From Berberis thunbergii (taxonomy: Eukaryota; Streptophyta; Magnoliopsida; Ranunculales; Berberidaceae), in NCBI GenBank assembly GCA_003290165.1, contig QNQO01005876.1:282761-346760 (forward strand): a stretch of DNA of 64,000 bases, written 5' to 3'. The position numbers and the translations under genes are program-made. The notes beneath the pieces were generated by a model. It was not told the DNA's origin, did not search any database, and saw nothing but the letters and a program-made list of their open reading frames with translations. Position 1 is the first letter of the stretch. Every line of letters begins with the position of its first letter. This document shows positions 23,789 to 32,975 of this stretch, one piece after another.

Positions 23789-24478
23789 TGATGCAGTCAT
23801 TTTTCGCTCTCTATTCTGACCTAGTCCCGCTGACCTGTTTGACCTGCACAAGTAGCACACGTGAGCCACAAACCACCGTGAAGTGGCCAAGGACACTCCA
23901 ATGCTAAAGTCAAACAAGGATCTACGGAATGTGTAATGTTGTAACAGTGAATTTGTAGCATACCTTAGCTTACCAACCTCATGACTTATTTATAGTGCAA
24001 GGAGTCCTTATGGTTTAACCAAGCCATCGCATGCATAGATTAGAGAGGAGATTTTCGTGGAGATCCATCTCTAATTAGGAGTCGTGTTGTATGAGAAAAA
24101 CTCCATGTTAGCTTCGTGCTCCTAGATACGCAGGAGATAGTTCCCAGTTCGAGAGCATTTCGTAGAAGGGAATTTCCTTGTATGAAAGATATTCTGGTGT
24201 TTGCTTCATAATTGGGAGCAAATAGCAGTTGTGGTTGCCCATTCGAAGCAGATCCTCGCGATACTTGCCTAAAAAGAGCTTACAGGTATCGAGGATAGTT
24301 GTGAGACGTGTGAGCCTAGCATGCTTTGAGAGTCTGGGTCTGTCTGACGGGCCGAAGTTGATGAGCTAAGAACCGCTCGGACTGGATCCGTATTGGGCTG
24401 TTGCTTGAACCCGTAAGTCTTCGAGATCATCATGACACGTGTGCGACTTAGGGGTGTGACCATTTTTATGTATCATTA
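23789..24478 (-). repeat. 5' LTR of the Tat-lineage element
   Basis: Plus-strand ends TGATGCAGTC and TGTATCATTA (terminal CA mutated to TA), aligned with 18123-18801 and abutting the TSD ATAAT. Confidence 0.88.
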
Positions 24479-24539
24479 ATAATAATATTTATAATATTAT
24501 ATAAACAAGTTAAATCAAACAATCTGGACTACTATAATG

Positions 24540-25630
24540 GGACCCGGGGGGGCTCCTGCACATAGATCTGATGGACGGTCCAGATATGTGGATTTGAAAA
24601 AAAAATTCACAATTATCTCACCTCCACCTATTCAATTTTTTTTTTACAAAAACTCAATTTTTTTTTCACAGATATCTCACCCCCGCCATTGTTGTTCATC
24701 AGTAGAGAGAGAAATTTTTTTTTTGGTGGTGATGAAAAATTTTCACAGTTATCTCACCTCCACTCTCCACCCTCCGCCACCACCAAATTCACCACCCCAC
24801 CCACTCTGCCTTCACCACCACCTCTATCACTCTCTCCCCCTCCTCCACCCACACCTCTTGCTCCACCTCCACCTCTACCTGTTATCTCACCTCCACTTCC
24901 ACCACCACCAGTGAGTTCACTACCACCCCCCCACCACCAGTTTATCAATCGCCACCTCCATCCCCACCACCTCCGCCACCACCAGTTTACTCACCTCCAC
25001 CCCCCCCACCCGTTTATTTTCCTCCACCTCCACCACCACCAGTTTACTCACCTCCCCCCACCATCGCCGCTACCAACATTGTCTCCACCACCTCCACCGA
25101 CAGCTTCACCGCCCAATCCACCATACTGTGTAAGATCTCCACCACGACCTCCACCACCTTGTGTCCGCTCTCCACCTCCGCCATCACCAAATTCACCACC
25201 CCCACCCACTTTCAGTAGAGAGATAAAAAAAAGTTGAGTTTTTGTAAAGAGAGAGAGTTCTGTTAAAAACTGTGAATTTTTTTTAAAATCCACCACCACA
25301 TCATTCACCACCCCCGCCACCACATTCAACACCCCCACCATCTATTTATCATTCCCCACCACCACCTCCAGTATATTCTCTGCTGTAGTCACCATCCACC
25401 ACCACCTCCGCCACCACCAAATTCACGACCCCCACCCACTCCAATGCATTCACCACCACCCCGCCATTGTTGTTCAGTAGAAAGATAAAAAAAATTGAGT
25501 TTTTGTAAAAAGAGAAAGTCTATTAAAAATCGTGAATTTTTTTTTCTTCAAATCCACAGATCTGAACCGTCCATCAGATCTATGCGCAGGAGCTTCTCCT
25601 GCCCTTTGTACGCAGGAGCCCCCCGGGTCC
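24540..25630. mobile_element. Pack-MULE carrying extensin gene fragments, 1091 bp
   Basis: A 9-bp TSD, ACTATAATG (24531-24539 and 25631-25639), brackets inverted ends starting GGACCCGGGGGGGCTCCTGC. The ends share AGATCTGATGGACGG and GTGGATTTGAA further in. The right end has an extra internal copy of GGCTCCTGC, so it is about 30 bp longer. The inside is Pro-codon-rich host-like sequence and no transposase. This fits Mutator-like elements that capture gene pieces. Confidence 0.88.
24780..25215 (+). pseudogene. Captured extensin / LRX-type proline-rich fragment
   Basis: Frames on the plus strand contain PPPVYSPPPPPPPVYF and, after a frame change, TLSPPPPPTASPPNPPYC and VRSPPPPSPNSPPPP. This is the Ser-Pro(n)/VYS pattern of cell-wall extensins and leucine-rich-repeat extensins. 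There is no signal peptide or start codon in register and the frame shifts between blocks, so it is a fragment and not a working gene. It lies wholly within the Pack-MULE. Confidence 0.75.
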
Positions 25631-25639
25631 ACTATAATG

Positions 25640-26615
25640 TCACACTCCCAAAATGAATAGTAAATTTTGTATGTCTTCAACTCAACATTTGTTTATCCAA
25701 AATGCCCCTATCCATAATAAATTGTTCCCATTATATCCCCGTGTTCTTCCTCTCCCCTTCCCTAAATCTCTCTTCATCCTCTCCCTCTCCCCTCTTTTCA
25801 CTGTCTCTGAAACTCACCACCATTCCACCGCTGGATCCTCTTCCTTTTTTCTGTTTTGACCACGACCACCCTCACCCCATTGTTTTTCCTTTCTTTGTTC
25901 GACCACGATAACCACTCCTTGTCAATCCTCTCTCACCACCACCAGCCACCCGTCTCCTTCATCCCTACCACTGTTCAAATCGCACGACCCCGACTGCCTC
26001 AAACTCCAAGGTAGATGGAAAGTCACAGGGGTTTTAAAGTACTTCAACAGATCGAGTAATCGGAGAAATCGCAGCAGAGAGTAGATGGAAACCGATTGAG
26101 AGGAGGTTTTGTTGTGAGGTTGGATTTGGTTTTCCGATCTAAGGTGGTGATGGAGGTGGAGGTGGAGGTGAGATCTGGTGGTGGTGGTGATGGAGGTGGA
26201 GGTTAAGTGATCAATGGTGTTTTAGATAAATGGTTTGTCTGAAAGATTGGGAAAGGGCAATGACAAGGAAGGAGGAGATCGGGTGGGGTTGGCCTCAGTG
26301 CAAGCAAGATTGGTGGGGAAGAATGAGAAGGGAGGAAGGGGGAGATCGGGTGGGGTTGTGCTGTGCGGTGCAGATGATGTGGGGCAGAGGTGGTGGGTGT
26401 GGAAGTGTTGTGGGTAAGGAAGAGGATGAGATGGGGTACATGGATTTTTCTCAAGATTTGCCTATCAATCTGAATGTGTTTACCCAAATTTTTGACTAAG
26501 CACTTTTGGCCTAATGTCCACTTCTTTGTCCCCACACCTCTTTTTCTTTGCATAGTACACAGGTTACCCTTCTACCACATAGTTGGTAGCTTTAATACTG
26601 TCTTCTTTGCATAAT
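25640..26615. other. Intergenic, CT-rich then GA-rich
   Basis: CT- and CCA-rich at 25740-25990; GGTGGAGGTGGA microsatellite at about 26150-26205; GGGGAAGGA-rich to 26440. Opposing open frames are low complexity. A 57-bp unit (CTTTGCATAGTACACAGG...) near 26547 is repeated at 26791. No supported gene. Confidence 0.4.
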
Positions 26616-26791
26616 GAGTCAGTCTAACTATCGAGGGAATGGGTGAGGAAACCAACGAGGGAGGGGGAGGACCCTCCATCCCCCTCGCGATGCGTGCAGA
26701 GGAGGGAAGGCATGCATCGCGAGGGGGATGGAGGGTCCTCCCCCTCCCTCGCTGGTTTCCTCACCCATTCCCTCGACAGTTAGAATTTTCC
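26616..26791. mobile_element. Foldback Mutator-type MITE, copy 2 (176 bp, near-perfect arms)
   Basis: A 9-bp TSD, TTGCATAAT, lies at 26607-26615 and 26792-26800. From CTAACT[A/G]TCGAGGG inward the two arms match over about 70 bases with only a few differences. The loop holds GCGATGC..GGCATGCATCGC. No coding capacity. Confidence 0.9.
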
Positions 26792-27094
26792 TTGCATAAT
26801 ACATAGCTTACCCTTTTCCCACATAGTTGGTATCTCTAATACCGTCGATCCCCTCAAGATTCAACTCATTATCTCTACAACATACATATATATCACACGA
26901 CAATACAATATACATCACACGATAATACAATTCATCAATTACATTACTTATTTGGCTTAGCGTTAAGACTGTTATGCGTCCTAACACCCCTTACATGAGA
27001 TGAGAGACATCCTACGTATGTATGTAATTATTCTATTCATTGGTCTATTTTTTTTTATCTACGATATATAATGCATGCTCCCCTTGGGAACAGT

Positions 27095-28665
27095 ACCCAT
27101 GTGGATATTCAATCCTGATTTTTGGAATGTCCTAAATACCCTCTCAATTCTATTATATTTACAGGAAAACCAATTGGTAGGTGAACATTGATAAGGGTGG
27201 TAATTTTGTAATTGTAAATAAAAAAAATTACACATTTGTATCATTTTACCCTCTTAAATTCATATTATTTACTATCAAAACTCGTCATTCTCAAATATTG
27301 TTCATTATATCTAAATCCCTAACAAAATTTATTCAAAGCCCTTAAATATTTGTAAACTGTACATAGGCCCTTAAAATTATAAATTATTATTTGGTTTAGA
27401 ATTTTAATAATAATTTTTAGTTATTATTGCAAGGTTATGATAAATCAAAAAAAAATACTGAATACACAAGTTACAGAGCACTTTATTTTTAATGGTTTAA
27501 AGCAAAACCAATCATCTTAATTTTCTTTTCCTAGTGTACGTTAGGCATGAAATGGGGCAGGTTCGGTTATGCCATATTCATAGCCGAATTGAGAATTCTT
27601 CTGGTCCAGTTCAGATCTACTTGCGAGACTCGTAGATTTGGTTTGGATCTATCTGCAATTCCATGCTAAAACCAACAAGCCCATGGCAAACCCACCAATG
27701 TGTGCAACTCTTAGATGTTTTTTTTTTGTCCGTTTATAGAAATAAAAAGTTTCATTTGTTTTGTTTCTACCAATGTGGAGCTAAAACAATTAGAAAGCCT
27801 TGTGTTTTTCAATATGAGGTCTTATTTTCTTGTTTCCTTAGATGATGTGGGACAAAATCTTAAAATATTATGCACGACTATGTATAATATTGGGTTTTCG
27901 GTTCGGTCTGGTTCTAAACACCATGAAGCAGGCCCTAATCGGAACCAAGTCGGTTCAGTTCTGGACCTATACCATCATAGTCGAATTTTGGTGGGTACCC
28001 ATCAGCTTCAACCATATTGGCATGCCTAGTGTACGCTGAAAGCTTTCATGTAAGAACTCAATTGTGAGGGTGTGGTGATCTTAAAAATGGTTCGGCTGGA
28101 GGAGGTTCTATAAATACTAGGTTTTCGACGCGTTCTACTCGCGCAGAAATTCAATATTTTTATTTTATTTTATTACAACAATTCAATAATAAGAAAAATT
28201 ATTATTTGATTTTGAAATAAAATAATTATAAGTAATTTTAAGGGCCTATGTATAGTTTATAAATAAATAATGAATTCAAATAATTATGTTAAGAGCATGT
28301 GTAATTAATCAATGTTTGTGAGTGGCTGATTTTGATTGTAACATTATAGAATGTGGAGGGAAAATGGAAAATCCCAAAAGTTATATGTAAGGGTCTTTTT
28401 ATAATTTATAGATAATTAGAAGACTTCAAATAACTTATATTAGGGGTTTAGGTATAATTAAGGAATGATTATAGGGATTGATTTTGATTGTAAATAATTT
28501 AACTTTGGGAGGGTAAATTGATAAAAATGTGTAATAATATTGTCATTAAATAACATAAACACCCTTTATCACTTTTTACCTACCTTCAAAATTTTTTTCT
28601 TGTAAATACCTAGAGTTGAAGGGCAAATTTGAAAGGAAATTTTAGAGTTGAAAATGGACACAATC
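27095..28665. mobile_element. Long-inverted-repeat element (Mutator-like?), with nested hAT
   Basis: Sequence at about 27095-27480 recurs inverted at about 28150-28665. Shared blocks include TTGGTAGGTGAAC / GTAGGTAAAAAG, ACACATTTGTATCATTTTACCCTC and CATAGGCCCTTAAAATTA, with gaps. Long TIRs suggest a Mutator-like or foldback element. I could not fix the exact ends or a TSD. Confidence 0.5.
27541..28027. mobile_element. Non-autonomous hAT-like element (TAGGCATG family), 487 bp
   Basis: 8-bp TSD AGTGTACG at 27533-27540 and 28028-28035. Ends TTAGGCATGAAAT and ATTGGCATGCCT form a short imperfect TIR. The interior has GGTTCGGTT and GGTTCGGTCTGG motifs. No transposase. Confidence 0.75.
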
Positions 28666-28669
28666 TCTA

Positions 28670-30017
28670 TTCATTTAGGGAACTTTAGTTATATTCTTTA
28701 GATAATCTAATTTATGTTAACACTTCCGATACCAAGATGACTTTCTTCTTCTCAAGAAGTGCAACAAATACTTGAGGAATTAGGTGGTATCAAGAGCTCT
28801 TCTTTGTATTAAAAAAAAGAAAGAAAAAGAGGACCCCCCGAAGGGAGCAAGAAACCGGTGCTATAACACACAATGGAATTCAGAACCCCTTTAAGTGAAT
28901 TGGTTTGTTGCTTGATCGCAATGCCTTCTTTTTAATCTATGTAAGCAATTTGGCATGTTCCTTGAGTGTGGGTACTTAGTATTCAAATATGTTGTAATTA
29001 TAAAAGTTATTTCTGAAAAATGCATGATTCGAAAACCATAGGATTGGGAATCTGTTCTCCACTTGTCAGTAACATCATGGTCTAAAATGATAATGGACGC
29101 AAGAATTACTGAAATCCTCAATAGATGAAATAAAATTTTTTTCACCTTAAACTTACCTCAACGGTGAAAAAATTTAGAAAAATTCTAGGTTGCCTTGTTT
29201 GGGTGCATCTTTTTGTGTTGTTTGGGGTTTTTTTTACACTTCTACCTCTTTTGTGAATGATGTTTGTGATTGTGTTTTTTTAGAAAATGGGTAAAAGGTG
29301 TAAAAAAAAATCCAAACAAGATACAAAAGATGCATCCAAACAAGGTAGCCTAAAATTACAAAAAAATTAAACATAAAAAGACACGAGAAATTGAGGCCTT
29401 AGAGGCTCTCTATTAGCTAATTAAACATTGAGAGAGAATATCGTGTGAAAAAAATATTATTACTAAAATAAAGTTGATTTTCACTTTAAATAAACAAAAA
29501 GAAACTAAAAAAAATAGCCTTCCTTACTTTCTAAAATGCTAAACTACATAACTAGCATTTAATTGATTTTAAATCAATGTTTTTCAACACCATTGCTAAC
29601 CAATTTCAATGTTGTGCAAGATTATTTCATTATAATATTGAATTTGTACCACAATTGTCAATAATATTATCAAATAATTCTTTTTTTGACTTTTGTCGAT
29701 ATATAATTTTTTTCATTAGCCTATTAAAAAGAAAAATTTAAAAGTAAAATAACAAACTTATTGATCCAGTTAAATTTTATTGTTAAAAGGTTATTATTTT
29801 GTTTGAAGTGTAATTTGAAAAATTTACGAATTCACATCAACGTGTGCCTCAAGATATGTGTTAAAATGTGATATAGTTTAATTTTCTATCATAATCGCGG
29901 AGCAAGCTAGTATCCCCCTTGGACGCGATCCCCCAATGTTCCAAACCGCTTAAAGAGCGATCCTTAACACGAATAAGATTGTTTGTCAAATTATTCTATT
30001 ATATATATATATATATA
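28670..30017. other. AT-rich intergenic region
   Basis: No gene or repeat apart from the MITE at 29188-29350. Ends in a (TA)n run at about 29998-30020. Confidence 0.5.
29188..29350. mobile_element. Palindromic MITE, 163 bp, possible TA target duplication
   Basis: GGTTGCCTTGTTTGGGTGCATC at the left is inverted at the right (GATGCATCCAAACAAGGTAGCC), and the pairing continues inward through the T-run / A-run. TA flanks both ends, compatible with a Stowaway-type (Tc1/Mariner) MITE, but TA alone is weak evidence. Confidence 0.6.
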
Positions 30018-30379
30018 TAGTAGAGTATTCCCCGTGCCGTTGGCACGATAAAAAAATTTAAAACTTGTCAAAATATGACCACCCTTAAGTTTTCATCCTT
30101 CATACTTACATGTCTAATCATCACCATCAATAATTGAAGAAAAATAAATAAACATTAAAATGTTGGGTACGGAAACCGAACCCATGCATTCTTATTGGGG
30201 ATTGATTGAAAATGTAAGACATAAAGACTAACTTTAAGTCCCAGGCATTAGATGAAACAAATCATTATTTGAAACTTATTTTGTGGTGCTGCTTTAAGTT
30301 CTACGTGATTCGTTAAATTCTTATATTTGGGTAAATCTCAATCGTCATTCCCAAACACCATTCTAATTTGTAATATAGA
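30018..30379 (-). mobile_element. Helitron-like element, array copy 1
   Basis: Minus strand: begins TCTATATTAC and ends with hairpin CGTGCC-AAC-GGCACG, GGGAATAC and a mutated CTAG. About 360 bp, with a 120-bp stretch not shared with other copies. Confidence 0.65.
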
Positions 30380-31230
30380 CTAGGGTATTCCCCGTGCTGT
30401 TGACACGATAAAAGTTTAACATGATAAATAAAGTTGATTCTACTTTAAATCAGTGTTTTAAAAAGCGTTAAGCGGTGGGCGGGCGGCCAGCAGGTGCCTA
30501 ACGCCCAAGGGCCTAGGTGGCACCTAGGCGGACTTAGATTTTGTATTATAACTTTAATAATTTATAAAAGTTAAGCATAATATCTTATCAATTACATCAA
30601 ATTTAATGCCAAGATATATATGCAAATTTTAAAAACATGAAAAATTAATAATCATGAACAAATTTTATTAAAACTCAAATGATCGAAGTTGGTCATGATG
30701 GGTATATACAAAGTTGAATTCGTGGATAAATATCCAAACCTACTATTTTATTTTTCTTCAAATTGCATGAATAACTTCAGTCATGTTTGATAAAATCTAA
30801 ATTACTAAAATTGATACTGACAGATCCTTTGAGAATTCCATTAAGTAATCATCATTTGCTACATTTAGACATATACTGAATAAAAAATAATAAAATTGTT
30901 TATTTCTAAAAAAATGAAAGAAAAATAAAATAAGAACACAATCAACCTTAATTAAAAAAAAAAAAAAAACTCGCCCAGATCCAGCCTAGACTGCCCAGAA
31001 CCCACCCAACCATTAATTTGGGCGTTTTTCTACCGCATAGCGCCTAGGCCGATTTTTAGAACACTGCTTTAAATATCAAAATAAATAAATATCAAAATGT
31101 TGGGCATGAGAATCAAACCCATGCACTCTTGGTACTTTAAGTTCTATGTGCCGTTGGATTCTTATATTTGGGTAAATCTCAGCCGTCTTTTATCTCCAAC
31201 TTCAAACACCATTCTGATTTGTAATATAGA
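30380..31230 (-). mobile_element. Helitron-like element, array copy 2 (interrupted by a hAT)
   Basis: Minus strand starts TCTATATTAC, ends ...GGGAATACCCTAG, and is followed directly by the next copy's TC. The hAT at 30451-31066 splits it; the rest is about 230 bp and matches copy 4. Confidence 0.72.
30451..31066. mobile_element. Non-autonomous hAT element (CAGTGTT family), 616 bp
   Basis: TIRs CAGTGTTTTAAAAAGCG and CGATTTTTAGAACACTG (imperfect). 8-bp TSD CTTTAAAT at 30443-30450 and 31067-31074. The uninterrupted site is in Helitron copy 4 (about 31927). GC-rich subterminal GCCTAGGCGG-like motifs and an AT-rich core. Confidence 0.9.
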
Positions 31231-31864
31231 CTAGGGTATTCCTTGTGTCGTTGACACTCCACAAATTTTTTTTTTACTAAATATCATGTACTCAACACCC
31301 TTGCCACCATCCCCAATTTCGCCCTCAATCAATTTTGAAGTGAAAGCCTATTCTAAGGTAAAAATAGATAATATAAACTTTAGGGTTAGACTCGATCAAA
31401 ATTTGATTCAGTTGAAAAAAAATTTCAAACACCAAGAGTGAGTTATTCCCTATACCTTGAACTCGATAATACTATCGACATGAAATACATTATATGTTAT
31501 TTAGCAATAAAATATGTATTTAAAATTTTTTGGCGTTCATATTAATCAATGTTTTCATTGAAAAAGATCTTCAAAAATGCATTCCAACAATACCAAGTTT
31601 ACCAAAATTAGACAACTAAGTAAATAGTTATAAATATTTTAATTTTGAAAAAAAACATACAAAAATTTCTCTCTCCTCTACATGTACATTACATAAATTT
31701 TGTTTTCACCATTTTTCATTTTCTTTGCCCTTATAGCTGTATTTTATTCACAAATATGTCATTATGGGAAATGAATCTCAACCTTCAACATATTTTCTAA
31801 CTTTCAATCATTGCAATCTTTTATTTTCAATTTCTTAAAACTCCATTTTGATTTGTAAGATACA
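31231..31864 (-). mobile_element. Helitron-like element, array copy 3 (different body)
   Basis: Shares the terminal CTAG and a degenerate hairpin (CTTGTGTCGTTGACACT) with its neighbours, plus an ATTTTGATTTGTAAGATA 5' end. Most of the 634-bp interior is unrelated and non-coding. Confidence 0.55.
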
Positions 31865-32083
31865 CTAGGGTATTCCCCGTGCCGTTGACACGATAAAAGT
31901 TTATATGATAAATAAAGTTTATTCTACTTTAAATGTCAAGATAAATAAATACCAAAATGTTGGGTATGAGAATCGAACCCATGCACTTTTGATGCTTATA
32001 GTTTTATGTGATCTATTAGATTTTTATATTTGAATAAATCTCAAATGTTTTTTATCTCCAACTTCAAACACCATATTGTTTTG

Positions 32084-32087
<4 letters not shown>
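31865..32087 (-). mobile_element. Helitron-like element, array copy 4
   Basis: Minus strand 3' end: hairpin-like CGTGTCAACGGCACG, GGGAATACCCTAG. Contains the GTTGGGTATGAGAATCG box and ends near TGTTTTGTATATATA at an (AAT)n microsatellite. Confidence 0.65.

Positions 32088-32122
<35 letters not shown>
32088..32122. repeat. (AAT)n microsatellite
   Basis: About 12 AAT units directly after the last Helitron-like copy. Confidence 0.9.
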
Positions 32123-32123
<1 letters not shown>

Positions 32124-32139
32124 TCAATATAAATATAAT

Positions 32140-32330
32140 CGGGAATTCTAAATGTCGAGGGAAAGGGCGAGGAAAACAGCGAGGTAAAGGAGGTGGCGGG
32201 GGGTGAACCGTTCACCCCCTCGAGATGCGCGCGCGGCACACATCTCGAGGGGGGGTGAACGGTTCACCCCCCGCCACCTCCTTTACCTCGCTGTTTTCCT
32301 CGCCCTTTCCCTCGACGCATAGCAAAGCTC
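32140..32330. mobile_element. Foldback Mutator-type MITE, copy 3 (191 bp, near-perfect arms)
   Basis: A 9-bp TSD, AAATATAAT, lies at 32131-32139 and 32331-32339. From GTCGAGGGAAAGGGCGAGG inward the arms match over about 75 bases almost without error, passing through GTGAACCGTTCACC. The loop contains GAGATGCGCGCGCGGCACACATCTC. It lies about 160-350 bp upstream of the uL4m promoter motifs. Confidence 0.92.
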
Positions 32331-32488
32331 AAATATAATATGGCGTACACCTAAACTCGTATTTCTAACCAGACATTAAAACCCAAACCCAATTTAACCT
32401 AATAACCTAATGGCCGAGTAAAAATTCAACTTTACATCTAAGGATCAAAATGAAAAATCTAGGAACCAAAAGTGAGGTTGTGCGAGTT

Positions 32489-32752
32489 TGGGCCTCTTAT
32501 CAATTCATTGAACTTTGGGGTCGAATTCATTCAAAATAATTGGGCCTTATAAACGACGAATTGGTCCAATGGGCCTCGTATTTCACAACCCTCTCACGCT
32601 TCACTTCGTCTCCATCTCCATTTGAGGGACTGCCGAGGGTTTAAGGAACTATTCTTTTTCTCTCTGATGGGCCTCGTATTTCACAACCCTCGTTTTCGAC
32701 AGAAGCCAAGTTCGGAGTTGAAGAGAAGCTCAGCTGAGTGAGAGTGGTGGCA
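32489..32752 (+). promoter_or_regulatory. uL4m promoter / 5' UTR with four TGGGCC (site II) motifs
   Basis: TGGGCC at 32489, 32541, 32570 and 32668. The last two lie in a 24-base direct repeat (TGGGCCTCGTATTTCACAAC...) spaced 98 bp apart. TGGGCY site II elements bound by TCP factors are typical of plant ribosomal protein and mitochondrial protein promoters. Transcription start not determined. Confidence 0.6.
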
Positions 32753-32975
32753 ATGGCCCTATCAACAACGAGAAGGCTTTTAGTTTCTCTGGGATCCTCT
32801 TTATCTTATCTAGCTAACAGTGGAGGCATTCGACCCATTGCTGTTTTTGGTGAAAGTGGTTCCTCTTTCCTTCCGCGTCGAAGGTGGTCGACTACCATCT
32901 TGACTCCATACGGAGAAGGTTCTAGCTCGATCCCCCAAGAGCTATTGTCTAAGAAATCCGTGTTAACCCCAGATC
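32753..32975 (+). CDS. uL4m exon 1
   Basis: ATG at 32753 is chosen because it gives the presequence-like MALSTTRR and follows the site II motifs; the GTG-led extension upstream is not needed. Ends in [12 protein letters not shown] with phase 1, which fits the GA|TGC|TAT start of exon 2 to make an Arg codon. Confidence 0.75.

Larger units (their letters stand above)
18123..24478 (-). mobile_element. Non-autonomous Tat-lineage LTR retrotransposon with antisense ORF
   Basis: LTRs 18123-18801 (3') and 23789-24478 (5') are flanked by the 5-bp TSD ATAAT (18118-18122, 24479-24483). Read on the minus strand: 5' LTR, gag zinc-knuckle remnant, a tandem-repeat block, then an ORF region in the opposite orientation, a purine tract, and the 3' LTR. 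An additional antisense ORF before the 3' LTR is a known feature of several Tat-group elements. No RT or integrase found. A hAT insertion lies at 21803-22388. Confidence 0.82.

Noticed and set aside
24689..25237. A 182-codon proline-rich open frame as a host extensin gene
   Set aside because: It lies entirely between Mutator-type ends with a 9-bp TSD, lacks a signal peptide and switches frame between repeat blocks.
26203..26553. Opposing open frames in GA/CT-rich DNA at about 26200-26550
   Set aside because: Low-complexity composition and frames open on both strands; no domain or splice context.
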